A stretch of DNA of 64,000 nt, from positions 124,001 through 188,000 of the forward strand of contig MPNN01000001.1 in assembly GCA_002239045.1 (NCBI GenBank), read 5' to 3'. Position numbers and translations under genes: made by a program. The notes beneath the pieces were generated by a model. That model saw nothing but the letters and a program-made list of their open reading frames with translations. It had not been told where the DNA came from and did no database searches. The DNA comes from SAR202 cluster bacterium bin127. GTDB taxonomy: Bacteria > Chloroflexota > Dehalococcoidia > Lucifugimonadales > Lucifugimonadaceae. Positions 42,817 to 52,600 of this stretch are shown piece by piece. How positions within the stretch are numbered: the stretch's first letter is position 1; each line of letters begins with the position of its first letter.

Positions 42817-43854
42817 TCAGTAGGGCGGCGGGCCGTTAATTTCGGCAAGGGATCGAATCGACGCACGGTCCATGAGTTCGAGAATTCCGCGGTTCAGACG
42901 CGCAGGAAGCGCGGGCCCCTCGTAAACCATCGCGGTATAGAGCTGAATAGCGGACGCCCCAGCGGCGAACATTCGCCAGACATGTTCGGCATTCGATATG
43001 CCGCCGCAAGACACGATGCTTACGTGTTTGCCAACAAGTGCCGCCGCTTCAGCGGTCATGCGTTCGGTGTTGTCGAGAAGCGGTGAACCGCTGAGTCCAC
43101 CTTTGCCGACCTTAAGTCGGGAATCCTCGATCGGTATCGTGTTCGCAACCACGAGACCGTCAGCGCCAGCATTGACTGCGGTTTCTGCGAGGGCTAACGC
43201 GGCACGGCGTTCATCAGCTTCAGTTGACCACGGCGGTAGTTTAACGAGTAATGGGGTGTGCGACACATGAATCTTGCGAAGCTGCTCAACCAAATTGCGA
43301 AGTCTCGCCGGGTCGTGGAAAACGCGCAGGCCAACGGTGTTAGGGCTAGATATGTTGAGTTCTATACCGGCGACCAACGGCGCGAGTCGCCGGAAACATT
43401 CTGCGATCTCGTCTTCCAACGAGCCAGAGATGCTGACGAACGAGCGATCGCGATGAGCGCCTAATCGGGCTATCCTAGGTCGGACGCGCGCCAATCCATC
43501 GCCCGGGAACCCGAGCGAATTGAGAATTGCCGCACTTTCGGGAAGGCGCACCATCCGGCGCGGCGGATTGCCTGATCGTTCGGCCAGCGTCACGGTGCCT
43601 CCACTGACGAATCCGAAACCGAGGTCGATCAATGATTTCAGCACCTTACAGTTTTTGTCGTATCCCGCGGCGAGTCCGATCGGAGAAGGCAATTCCACAC
43701 CCGCGACTGACGTGGTCAGACCTGGATGGCCGATCTTGGACTGCGCGCCCAAGGTTTTCCAGATGAACGGAACGTGCAGCGCGTATTCGGATAGCGCGTG
43801 ACTTTGTTCCTCGTCCAGCGAGAAAATCAATGGCCTGACTATTCGTTTGTACAC
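42817..43854 (-). CDS. pyrD: Dihydroorotate dehydrogenase (quinone), class 2
   Basis: Oxidises dihydroorotate to orotate with FMN, giving electrons to the quinone pool; membrane-associated. The N-terminus is the class 2 helix (RIVRPLIFSLDEEQSHALS), followed by GLAAGYDKN, NISSPNT and the late SCGGI phosphate-binding segment. 345 residues, family length. Menaquinone made by the genes at 52-62 kb would be a suitable acceptor. Confidence 0.93.
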   Translation of the reverse strand: MYKRIVRPLIFSLDEEQSHALSEYALHVPFIWKTLGAQSKIGHPGLTTSVAGVELPSPIGLAAGYDKNCKVLKSLIDLGFGFVSGGTVTLAERSGNPPRRMVRLPESAAILNSLGFPGDGLARVRPRIARLGAHRDRSFVSISGSLEDEIAECFRRLAPLVAGIELNISSPNTVGLRVFHDPARLRNLVEQLRKIHVSHTPLLVKLPPWSTEADERRAALALAETAVNAGADGLVVANTIPIEDSRLKVGKGGLSGSPLLDNTERMTAEAAALVGKHVSIVSCGGISNAEHVWRMFAAGASAIQLYTAMVYEGPALPARLNRGILELMDRASIRSLAEINGPPPY

Positions 43855-44015
43855 TCGTAGTTCGATTCGGTTTGGACAGACAAAACGGGAGTGACAGCGT
43901 AGAATCGATATGTTGCTGTGCGGTTAACATTCTCTCATATCGGTGATCCGTGGCAGCATGCAGCCCGCTGCGCGGTTTCGAGCAGAGCGCGAAAAATCTA
44001 TAGAGCTTCAATCTG

Positions 44016-44786
44016 ATGCAACTCGAATTCGAAAGAGGCGATGCCGACCAACCGAGCGGCCACGCGCTTGTCTATTTCCGCGACTCTAACGACCAAGATG
44101 CGATCGGTGTGACGTACGTCGTGATACTGCCGGTTCCGCTGGATATCGGCAAATACATGCCGCCATTTCTCGCGGGTCAGGTCGCCGAAATGTCCGCTAA
44201 CGTAATATCGTCGTTCGCATTCCCACCAGCGCCAGAACCATTCGACAGCGTTGCGGAGGCCGAGCGTGTCGCCGAAATCCGTGGGGATGACCTCGTTTTC
44301 GCCGGGACATTGAACTTCTCAGATGCGTTCGACATGATGGAACGTGTCAACGAGGCCAGCGCCGAATACGGACGGCTCTATACAGAGGCGCATGGTGAAG
44401 ACGATGATTTGGATGCAGTGATCGAAGACGCTCTCGGCGGCAGTCAGAAATACGACGAAGATGACTACGACTTGATGTACGGCGAGATGGATGAAGCTGA
44501 TCTTCTGACGGAGTTGTCGCAGCAGTTGGGTCGCATGCGCTACTCCGTTGAAAGTGGTGACCGTTCGATGGCGAATGAGACGGAAGCGACGATACGAGCG
44601 ATCGGTCGATACCTGCCTGCCAACCGTGAAGTCGCAAAAATCGTCGCGGCAGCCACATCGACGTCGCAACGCGCGTCTGAGTTGGCGCAGCTATATGTCG
44701 AGCGTGCCTACTGTCTTTACCGCGAGGACTACCTGCGGCTCAAGAAGATCGACGAGGATATCGCGGGGATCAACACCGAGGGATAA
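44016..44786 (+). CDS. Conserved-looking hypothetical protein
   Basis: 256 residues, soluble and acidic. The first half has beta-rich character (ALVYFRDSNDQ, YVVILPVPLDIGKYMPPF); the second half is helical, with a DDDLDAVIEDALGG acidic patch and a heptad-like C-terminus. I recognise no family. ATG start; divergent from pyrD, convergent with the dehydratase gene. Confidence 0.7.
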   Translation: MQLEFERGDADQPSGHALVYFRDSNDQDAIGVTYVVILPVPLDIGKYMPPFLAGQVAEMSANVISSFAFPPAPEPFDSVAEAERVAEIRGDDLVFAGTLNFSDAFDMMERVNEASAEYGRLYTEAHGEDDDLDAVIEDALGGSQKYDEDDYDLMYGEMDEADLLTELSQQLGRMRYSVESGDRSMANETEATIRAIGRYLPANREVAKIVAAATSTSQRASELAQLYVERAYCLYREDYLRLKKIDEDIAGINTEG

Positions 44787-44799
44787 TCCCCACGGGTTG

Positions 44800-45777
44800 T
44801 TAGTCGGCAATGACCGACTTCAACTGGTTGACCGTGATGTTTGCGCCACTGGCAATCAGCACTACTCGTTTGCCTTTGATTTGATCGCGGATCGATTCTG
44901 CGCCGGCTAGCGATGTAGCGCCTGCGTGTTCGACCAGGGTGCGGGTGGTGGCGATTAATGTGACGATGGCTTGTTGGATCGCTTCTTCGGTAACTAGCAA
45001 GAAGTCGTGGAGGTATTTTCGCAGCATCCCGACTGGGTAGTCGTACGCCGAGCCCGTGGCGAGGCCTTCTGCGAGAGTCTCCATTTTGGCGTCGACGGTC
45101 GACCCTTGCATCTTTTTCCACGACAGATAGACCGAGGGAGCGGCTTCGGCTTGGACGCCGACGATTCTGGTGTTGGGGGACAAGGCATTGGTGACGACGC
45201 TGGCGCCGCAAGCGCCGCTGCCCGCACCGACCGGGACCACGATGTAGTCGATATCACTCAAGTCTTCGTGGATCTCGAGGGTGTAAGTGCCAACCCCGGC
45301 GACGAGCATCGGTTCATTGGCCGGGTGGACGTATCTCATCCCTTCCTCGCGGGCCAAGTTTTCCGAGAATGCCTTAGCTTGATCGAAGGTGGGGCCATGT
45401 TCGACGACGATAGCACCCAAGCTCCGCATCGACGCCATCTTTACAGGATTCGCGCCTTCTGGGACAACGATGGTGCATTTGGCACCGAACTGCTGGGAGG
45501 CGAAGGCGATCGATTGGCCGTGGTTGCCAGTGCTCGCAGTCACGAATCCGCGCGCGCGTTCTTCCTCCGATGTTCTCGAGACCAGATTGATCCCACCGCG
45601 GATTTTGAATGCGCCGAGCATCTGCAAGTTCTCGTGTTTGACCCAGACGTCGGCATCTAACGATTCACATAGTCCTGGCACGCGTCGCAATGGAGTGCGG
45701 TGAACGTGGGCCGCGATGGTGCGGCGGGCGTCATAGACATCGGAAATGGTGGGCTCAGGCAAAGAGCTTAATGACAT
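44800..45777 (-). CDS. Threonine/serine dehydratase-like PLP enzyme
   Basis: Fold-type II PLP enzyme, probably threonine ammonia-lyase or a hydroxyamino-acid dehydratase. PLP lysine K58 in GAFKIRGG, substrate loop ASTGNHGQS, and glycine loop PVGAGSGACG. 325 residues from ATG 45777, so it is a catabolic short form lacking the regulatory ACT-like domain of biosynthetic IlvA. The frame extends upstream to 45903 without support. Confidence 0.85.
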   Translation of the reverse strand: MSLSSLPEPTISDVYDARRTIAAHVHRTPLRRVPGLCESLDADVWVKHENLQMLGAFKIRGGINLVSRTSEEERARGFVTASTGNHGQSIAFASQQFGAKCTIVVPEGANPVKMASMRSLGAIVVEHGPTFDQAKAFSENLAREEGMRYVHPANEPMLVAGVGTYTLEIHEDLSDIDYIVVPVGAGSGACGASVVTNALSPNTRIVGVQAEAAPSVYLSWKKMQGSTVDAKMETLAEGLATGSAYDYPVGMLRKYLHDFLLVTEEAIQQAIVTLIATTRTLVEHAGATSLAGAESIRDQIKGKRVVLIASGANITVNQLKSVIAD

Positions 45778-45827
45778 TCGTAACCTCGGAAGAATTGCAC
45801 GGTTGTTTAGTTCGATTCTAAAGAGCG

Positions 45828-47219
45828 GTGGAATATACTGAGTCTCATCTGCCGCATCACTTATCTCGGCACGAATTCCTAAAGCAAAAACAGTTGGCCA
45901 CAACGGATTCCACCGACGGTACGACTAGGCTAACGCCTCCTAACGCCGGGACCATCGAAAAACCTGCCGCTGTCAGCGCCCCAACCCCAGCGGTCAAGGT
46001 TAGTTGGGCATCGCGAACGTTTGAGTCGATGAGGCATCGTGACTTTCGGCTGATGTGGATGGGCATGTTCCTGTCGATGGGCGGGTTCAACATGCTCATG
46101 CTGGTGCGAGGCATCTTGGTCTACGAGATAACCAGTGACGCCCAGCGAACAGCGCTTGTATCAATCGGTTGGGCTCCAGGGCTGCTGATCATGTCGCTAT
46201 GGGGTGGCGTGTTGGGCGATCGCGTAGAGCGACGGATGTTGATCCAGTTAGCGCAACTCGCCAACGCGATCTTCGCCTTGTCGGTCGGGATATTGATCAT
46301 GACGGGATTGATCGAGTGGTGGCATTTGATGGTCGTTTCCTCGTTGCAGGGATGCACATTTGCGTTGCAGATTCCGGCGCGTACGGCAGCGATGGCGCAA
46401 TTGGTTCCGAAGAATCTGATCGGCAACGCAATGGCGCTCAACTCGACGGCGATGACACTCATGAGCATCGCTGCTCCTGCAGTTGGTGGGATACTTTACG
46501 AACTAATCGAACCGCACGGTGTCTATTTCGTGGTTACGGTGATGATGGTGTTGGCGATGGTGTTCACGACGTTATTGCCAAAGATGTACCCGGATCAAAA
46601 TCAGTCGAAGACCAAGGAATCGCCAATCGTCAACATCAAACGCGGAATCCGCTACGCGGCCAAGAACCGTCTAGTTCGGGCGCTCTTGATCCAATCCGTC
46701 GTGATAGCGATGCTCTCGATGCCGTTCCGCATGTTGGTTCCAGTGTTTGCGAAGGAACTCTACGGTTCGGTACCGAGCGAGGTCGGATGGTTAGCTACGA
46801 TGGCGGGTATCGGCGGCATCGCCGCATCGATCGGAGTTGCTAGCCTTCGTTCCGGGCAACGGCGAGGATTGGTCATTCTTGCATCACCGATAATCTCAGC
46901 GATTTCGATATTCATGATTGGAATGATGCCGTGGTACTGGGTTGGCATGATCGTGTTTGTGGGAGTCGGATTCGGAGAATCGATTCGTTTCGCTTTGGGT
47001 CAGGCGCTGGTTGTTGAACACGCCAACCCGAGATATCGGGCCCGTATGACTAGCTTGTCGATGATGACCTACGGAATGATCCCGCTCGCAGCGTTCCCAA
47101 TCGGTTGGTTTGTGGACAACGTCGGAGTTGTCGAGACGGTCATCGGTATGTCGATAGCACTATTCACGGCGGGAGTGGCGTTCATAATTTTCAGTACTTC
47201 GGTCAGAAATTTGCGATAA
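45828..47219 (+). CDS. MFS exporter, paralogue 1
   Basis: 463 residues, 12 predicted membrane segments and a long polar N-terminus (about 65 residues). LWGGVLGDRVERRM is the MFS inter-helix loop, as in EntS-like multidrug/siderophore exporters. GTG start at 45828. It is the most distant of three related transporters in a row. Confidence 0.8.
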   Translation: MEYTESHLPHHLSRHEFLKQKQLATTDSTDGTTRLTPPNAGTIEKPAAVSAPTPAVKVSWASRTFESMRHRDFRLMWMGMFLSMGGFNMLMLVRGILVYEITSDAQRTALVSIGWAPGLLIMSLWGGVLGDRVERRMLIQLAQLANAIFALSVGILIMTGLIEWWHLMVVSSLQGCTFALQIPARTAAMAQLVPKNLIGNAMALNSTAMTLMSIAAPAVGGILYELIEPHGVYFVVTVMMVLAMVFTTLLPKMYPDQNQSKTKESPIVNIKRGIRYAAKNRLVRALLIQSVVIAMLSMPFRMLVPVFAKELYGSVPSEVGWLATMAGIGGIAASIGVASLRSGQRRGLVILASPIISAISIFMIGMMPWYWVGMIVFVGVGFGESIRFALGQALVVEHANPRYRARMTSLSMMTYGMIPLAAFPIGWFVDNVGVVETVIGMSIALFTAGVAFIIFSTSVRNLR

Positions 47220-47455
47220 AAATCGACCACTTCAGCTGGTGGTTCAGAATCCCGATTGGTTGACCGATAAGCGCTTCATTTCCCCGAACGCGTTTTTCGA
47301 ATTCTGCCGCCTGCTTTGGCAGCTCATTTTGTGAATCTGCGCGAACCTTATCGGCCGTTTTTGGCTATGGCAGGAGCCCACAAACATTGAATGCCGTCGA
47401 AAATGATGCCTCTCCGGTTGGTGTAAACTTCGCTTGATGTTCCGCGAAGTTCTAC

Positions 47456-48751
47456 ATGGCATCTAAAGCCGATAAGCCTGCAGTTCGTCATCTAAGACCC
47501 CACGCAGTTTCGACCCGCATGCGAGTTCGCGGTCGAAGCGTCGCGCGGCGGACGTTTCAATCTCTTGGAAACTCAGCGTATCGGCGATTCTGGTTCAGTT
47601 TGATCGTGTTGATGGCCGGCGTCAACATGCAGATGTTGGCGCGGGGTCAGCTGGCTTGGGATCTGACCAACGACACCTTCATGGTTGCGTTGGTGGGTTC
47701 GGCATTCGCACCTCCAATTCTGATCTTCTCGGTGTTCGGTGGGACGTTCGCGGACCGCTGGGATCGAAAGAAGATGATCCAGTACAGCCAATTTGCCATC
47801 TCCATTGTTGCTGGAACTGTGGGGGTAGCCATCTGGCAGGGCTGGATATCGATCTGGTTTTTGATGGTTGCGGGATTTGCCCAGGGTGTTTGTTGGTCGT
47901 TCATGATGCCGGCTCGCCAGTCGATAATCCCGCAGCTGGTGAGCAAGAGCGAGATTACGAACGCGATTGCGTTGAGCGCCTCAGGGATGGCGTTGATGAC
48001 GCTATCTGGACCGGGCCTTGGTGGATTGGCGTATGCCTGGCTCGGGCCTGCCAACACCTATTTCCTGATCACCGGACTGATGTTGATCGCGTTCGTGATG
48101 ATGGCTGGTGTCAAGATCACGGGAGAAGCGGCGGCGCTCAAGCGGAGGCAAGAGGCAGTGCTCAAGGAGGTTTGGGAAGGGTTGCAGTACTCGGCGCGCA
48201 ATAGGACGATTCTGATCTTGTTCGTGTTGCTGCTCGCTACGACGATGACTTCGATGTCGTTCCGATCGCTGATGCCGGCGCAGGTCGAAATCATCTTCGG
48301 AGGTGGCCCGCGCCAACTCGGCATATTGATGAGCATGATAGGAGTCGGGGCATTACTCGGGTCGTTGTTCATCGCTGGACTCACGGAGAACATGCGGCGG
48401 GGTGTTGTGTTGTTGGCGGCGACTGGTCTGTCGGCGGCGGCCATCCTCGTTTCGACATTTGTGAGCATATTCTTCATCGCAATGATCGCCATGATGGTGC
48501 TCGGTTTGGGTGATGCTGGGCGTCGTTCTTTGAACGCGGCAATGTTGATGGAGCAGGCGGACGAGGAGCATCGAGGAAGGGTCATGGGGATCTACATGCT
48601 GAACTTCGGATTGACACCGATCGGCGCGATACCGCTGGGCATATTGGCGGAAGCGACCGACATCCGGGTGGCGTTCGCGGTGGCGGGATGCGTTCTGGCA
48701 GCAGCGGTGCTTCTGACGTGGGTTCTTACACCGCGTATAAGGCGGCTGTAG
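47456..48751 (+). CDS. MFS exporter, paralogue 2
   Basis: 431 residues, 12 predicted membrane segments; the N-terminal cytoplasmic tail is basic. Shares RTFQSLGNSAYRRFWFSLI and GGTFADRWDRKKMIQYSQ with the next gene (RTFHSLGNPNYRKFWISLI, GGSLADRWNRRRMIQYAQ). ATG start. The 236 nt before it hold no supported gene. Confidence 0.82.
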   Translation: MASKADKPAVRHLRPHAVSTRMRVRGRSVARRTFQSLGNSAYRRFWFSLIVLMAGVNMQMLARGQLAWDLTNDTFMVALVGSAFAPPILIFSVFGGTFADRWDRKKMIQYSQFAISIVAGTVGVAIWQGWISIWFLMVAGFAQGVCWSFMMPARQSIIPQLVSKSEITNAIALSASGMALMTLSGPGLGGLAYAWLGPANTYFLITGLMLIAFVMMAGVKITGEAAALKRRQEAVLKEVWEGLQYSARNRTILILFVLLLATTMTSMSFRSLMPAQVEIIFGGGPRQLGILMSMIGVGALLGSLFIAGLTENMRRGVVLLAATGLSAAAILVSTFVSIFFIAMIAMMVLGLGDAGRRSLNAAMLMEQADEEHRGRVMGIYMLNFGLTPIGAIPLGILAEATDIRVAFAVAGCVLAAAVLLTWVLTPRIRRL

Positions 48752-48752
48752 T

Positions 48753-50009
48753 TTGACTATTGGAGTTGGCGGAGCAGTAGGATACGGCCGGAGCTACGCA
48801 AACCGGACGTTCCATTCGCTCGGCAACCCCAACTATCGCAAGTTTTGGATCAGCCTGATCTTCCTGATGGCTGGCATCAATATGCAGCATCTGGCTCGTG
48901 GGCAGCTGGCATGGGATCTGACGCACGACGCATTCTTGGTCGCGTTGGTCGGTGCGGGATTTGCACCTCCGATCTTGATCTTCGGATTGTTTGGAGGTTC
49001 GCTCGCCGACCGTTGGAATAGGCGCAGGATGATTCAGTACGCCCAACTGATCGTCAGCTTGGTCGCGTTATTTGTCGCTATTTCGATAGTGATGAAGTTC
49101 GTGACGATATGGGTGCTGTTCGGTGCGGCGCTTACACAAGGTCTGTGCTGGTCGTTTATGATGCCGGCGCGCCAGGCGATCATCCCGCAACTTGTGCCGG
49201 ACGGAGAATTGACGAACGCGGTGGCGTTAAACGCGTCGGGCATGGCGTTGATGACGTTGTCAGGACCCGCAATAGGCGGCTTGGCGTATTGGTGGATCGG
49301 ACCGGAAGCGACGTATTTCCTGATGTCCGGGCTGATGTTCGTTGCCTTCCTGATGATGACGAGAGTGAGGGTGGCGCGCCCCGATGCCGCTGCGCCCGGT
49401 CGGCGCCGAGAGAACGTGTTCAACTCGGTATTGGACGGCATACGGTACTCGGCTCGCAACAAGACGATTCTGGTCCTTTTGTTGTTGACGCTGGCGACAA
49501 CGATGACTTCTCAGTCGTTCCGCAGTTTGATGCCGGCGCAGGTCGATCTGGTATTTGGCGGCGACGCGAAGGAGTTGGGGATATTGATGAGCACCATCGG
49601 CGTCGGTGCATTGATCGGATCGTTGTTCATCGCCGGACTTACTGAGAACGTGAAACGCGGCGTTGTCCTGTTGGTCGCGGGCGCTTTATCGGCCGTTGCG
49701 ATACTCGTTTCGACCTACGTCACAGTCTTTCTGATCGGTATCGTCGCGATGTTGGCCTTGGGGTTAGGCGATTCGGGTCGAAGAGCCTTAAACTCGGCAC
49801 TGATTTTGGAGCAGACCGACGCGGAACATCGCGGACGGGTGATGGGGATCTACATGTTGAATTTCGGGCTCAGACCGATCGGGGCCATACCGCTCGGAAT
49901 CCTCGCCGAGCGGACGAGTTTGCAGACGTCGTTCGCAGTCGCTGGTGCGGTGCTTTTGGTTAGCGTCATTTTGACTTGGATTTTGGCACCGAGAATCCGA
50001 AACCTATAG
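48753..50009 (+). CDS. MFS exporter, paralogue 3
   Basis: 418 residues, highly similar to paralogue 2 along the whole length, including RGRVMGIYMLNFGL near the C-terminus. TTG start one base after the stop of paralogue 2, so the pair is translationally coupled and could act together, perhaps as a heteromer; MFS proteins usually work alone, so redundancy is equally likely. Confidence 0.82.
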   Translation: MTIGVGGAVGYGRSYANRTFHSLGNPNYRKFWISLIFLMAGINMQHLARGQLAWDLTHDAFLVALVGAGFAPPILIFGLFGGSLADRWNRRRMIQYAQLIVSLVALFVAISIVMKFVTIWVLFGAALTQGLCWSFMMPARQAIIPQLVPDGELTNAVALNASGMALMTLSGPAIGGLAYWWIGPEATYFLMSGLMFVAFLMMTRVRVARPDAAAPGRRRENVFNSVLDGIRYSARNKTILVLLLLTLATTMTSQSFRSLMPAQVDLVFGGDAKELGILMSTIGVGALIGSLFIAGLTENVKRGVVLLVAGALSAVAILVSTYVTVFLIGIVAMLALGLGDSGRRALNSALILEQTDAEHRGRVMGIYMLNFGLRPIGAIPLGILAERTSLQTSFAVAGAVLLVSVILTWILAPRIRNL

Positions 50010-50092
50010 CGTTCTCGGATTTTTCGACTTGGAGATTAATCTAGATTCAAACGTAAGTTGACAATCTCCAAATCGCGGTCACCCGAGCAACA

Positions 50093-51949
50093 ATGCGAAT
50101 CCAAGTAATGCCAGACGCTCTTGCGTCCCGGGTTGCAGCCGGTGAGGTTGTTGAACGGCCTGCCTCGGTAGTAAAGGAGTTGATCGAGAACTCGCTTGAC
50201 GCGGGTGCCAGCCGAATCGATGTTGAGTTGGAGGGTGGTGGTAGGAATCTGATCCGCGTTGTTGACGATGGCCATGGGATTCCAGGTGACGAGTTGGGTT
50301 TGGCCTTCGAGCGGTTCGCAACTAGCAAAGTTGACGAATCGAGCGACCTAGTAGCGATTCCGACGTTGGGATTTCGGGGCGAGGCGTTGCCTTCGATCGC
50401 GGCTGTCGCCGACGTGACGATGGTCTCGCGGAGCGTTGAGGCCGAGAGCGGAGCCGAGTGCAACGTGTCGTTCGGTTCCGATCCGCAGGTCCTCGCGGCG
50501 GGCGCACCGTCCGGAACATCAGTTACCGTCCGCCAACTCTTTCGAAATGTCCCGGCTCGCTTTAAATTCTTGAGCAGCCCTTCGGCCGAAGCAGCTAGGG
50601 TGGCGACGCTCGTTTCTCAATTGGCATTGATCCGGAGCGATGTTAAATTCCGCCTGACTGTCGATGGTGCAGTGCGCGTCAATACGCCCGGTGATTTCGA
50701 CGACGCGGTGGTATTGGCTGCAGTCTACCGTGTAAGAGATCCATCGGCACTGGTCAACATTTACGCCGATCTCGATGCCGCGTTCAGCGTGGGCGGTGCA
50801 ATCGCGATGCCGAACCTGCATTTCGGGCGGCGAACGCACATCACCATTGCGGTCAATGGGAGGTTGGTCCAGACGTATCGCCTCACCTACGCGGTGGAAC
50901 GCGGATTCCAAGGGTTTTTGCCCGACCGAAGATTTCCGATGGCTTTGATAAAGGTCAGCGCACCGCTCGAGGATGTCGATGTAAACGTGCACCCACAAAA
51001 AACCGAGGTCCGGTTCCGGCGCGAAGGGCTCATCTTCTCGGTCGTCGAGAACACCGTGAAAGATGCGTTGGGCAAACGGGCGGCGGTACGGCAGTTTTCA
51101 GACACGCGGATCGAGTCATCATTGACGACGTCTCTTGAAGGCGCGTTCGCGATGCGCCGAAGCTCAGGCTTCGAGCCCGCAACCGAGGATTCGAATACGA
51201 ACGGTTCCGAAGAACATCAGATCAATGTGAACGGGGATCAAACCCCGGACAGCACTGCCAAATCGCAATCGACCGAACAGTTGACATCCCCAAAGCGTTC
51301 CTCGCCACAGCCTCCCAGTCCGGCGAGACATCGCGACGTCCTGCCGTCGTTGCGTGTGCTCGGTCAGGCTCAATCCACCTACATCGTGGCGGAGGATGCG
51401 AGCGGCGTGTTTCTCATCGACCAACACGCGGCGCATGAGCGAGTGAAGTTCGAAGAGATACGTGCAAAAAGGGCACGTCAAGCGAGTGAATCTCAGCCGT
51501 TGCTTTCACCTCAGATGGTTGATCTGACACCACAACGTCAGGTCGTTTACAGCGAGGGGGCGCAATGGTTCGCCGATTCGGGCTGGGAGATCGAGCCGTT
51601 CGGCGGTGGATCGGTGTTGGTTCGCGCGGTGCCTCAGGTGCTGGCGGAACGGGCTGCGACGAGTGCCAACGCCGCGGAGACGGCGCTCGTCCGAGTTTTG
51701 GACGACATGTCGCAGACTGATGAGCGAGGTTCAAACGCTGATACGATGCCATGGTCGGAGAGGTTGTTGGCTACGATGGCCTGCCACGCCGCAGTGAGGG
51801 CAGGGGACAGTTTGACGCTGGAGAGTTGCGAGGAGATCGTGCGGTTGTTGCAGGAGTGCGAGCATCCACAATCATGTCCGCACGGTAGACCAACGATGCT
51901 GTTGCTGACAGGCGAGGCGTTGGAGCGAGAGTTTGGGCGCCGGAAGTGA
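50093..51949 (+). CDS. mutL: DNA mismatch repair protein MutL (endonuclease type)
   Basis: Links mismatch recognition to strand nicking. The GHKL ATPase has VVKELIENSLDAGA, DDGHGI and TLGFRGEALPSIA. The C-terminal domain has the endonuclease motif DQHAAHERVKFEE near residue 442 and the CPHGRPT zinc motif near the end, so this is the nicking form found in organisms without MutH. 618 residues. A polar linker lies around residues 350-415. Confidence 0.95.
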   Translation: MRIQVMPDALASRVAAGEVVERPASVVKELIENSLDAGASRIDVELEGGGRNLIRVVDDGHGIPGDELGLAFERFATSKVDESSDLVAIPTLGFRGEALPSIAAVADVTMVSRSVEAESGAECNVSFGSDPQVLAAGAPSGTSVTVRQLFRNVPARFKFLSSPSAEAARVATLVSQLALIRSDVKFRLTVDGAVRVNTPGDFDDAVVLAAVYRVRDPSALVNIYADLDAAFSVGGAIAMPNLHFGRRTHITIAVNGRLVQTYRLTYAVERGFQGFLPDRRFPMALIKVSAPLEDVDVNVHPQKTEVRFRREGLIFSVVENTVKDALGKRAAVRQFSDTRIESSLTTSLEGAFAMRRSSGFEPATEDSNTNGSEEHQINVNGDQTPDSTAKSQSTEQLTSPKRSSPQPPSPARHRDVLPSLRVLGQAQSTYIVAEDASGVFLIDQHAAHERVKFEEIRAKRARQASESQPLLSPQMVDLTPQRQVVYSEGAQWFADSGWEIEPFGGGSVLVRAVPQVLAERAATSANAAETALVRVLDDMSQTDERGSNADTMPWSERLLATMACHAAVRAGDSLTLESCEEIVRLLQECEHPQSCPHGRPTMLLLTGEALEREFGRRK

Positions 51950-52004
51950 GCGATTCGGGGCTGAACCGATTCGAGGATTGGCGACTTCAACTTATGCTAG
52001 TCAT

Positions 52005-52475
52005 CTAGTTGTGGGCAGCATCCCACGGCGGGGGCGGAGGTTCGGTTCCTTGCGCTTCGCAGGTGGCGACAATTTTCCCATATTCGACAGCCTCTACACG
52101 CGCACTCTCGATAGCGCTCTCAATTTCAGCCAGCCGCGTCTCCTCCCTCTTCTGCCTTTTTTCGATCAACCAATCTTCGATAGCGTTCGACAGCATCGTG
52201 ATGCTCCTCATCAAATCAATTATCAACATCGATGTTACCACCGAGCCAGCGATCGACTGCACGTAGATGACGATGAAGCTGCGGTAGTCTAGACCACTTA
52301 ATCCGACCGCAACAATTGTTTCATGAATGCCCCATGCGGTTGTGCTGATTACCAGACCGTAAAAGATGACGAAGAACCGAACTCGCCAACGGCGAGGAAA
52401 GGTCCATATCGATTCGCGTCTGTTCTCATCGTTTTCATACAGTGTGGATCGCACAAGCGGCGTCAAGACCATCAC
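52005..52475 (-). CDS. Two-helix membrane protein with coiled-coil tail
   Basis: 156 residues: two membrane segments (about 34-56 and 68-92), then a charged helix (IEKRQKREETRLAEIESAIESARVE region) that should form a coiled coil, ending in PPPPPWDAAHN. No family recognised. Convergent with mutL, divergent from the UbiA-like gene. Confidence 0.65.
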   Translation of the reverse strand: MMVLTPLVRSTLYENDENRRESIWTFPRRWRVRFFVIFYGLVISTTAWGIHETIVAVGLSGLDYRSFIVIYVQSIAGSVVTSMLIIDLMRSITMLSNAIEDWLIEKRQKREETRLAEIESAIESARVEAVEYGKIVATCEAQGTEPPPPPWDAAHN

Positions 52476-52600
52476 TCCAGACTTTTCAGTTCAAATACGC
52501 GTCAGCGCTCATATAATACTACAAATGTATGTGCAAGATGTGTGATGTGTCAGAAAACGCTGACAATCTCACGCCCAACACGCCCAACCGTTAGAATCGG

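Noticed and set aside
47244..47462. 72-codon minus-strand frame between two MFS genes.
   Set aside because: No ribosome-binding site or recognisable features, and it would overlap the start of the second MFS gene.
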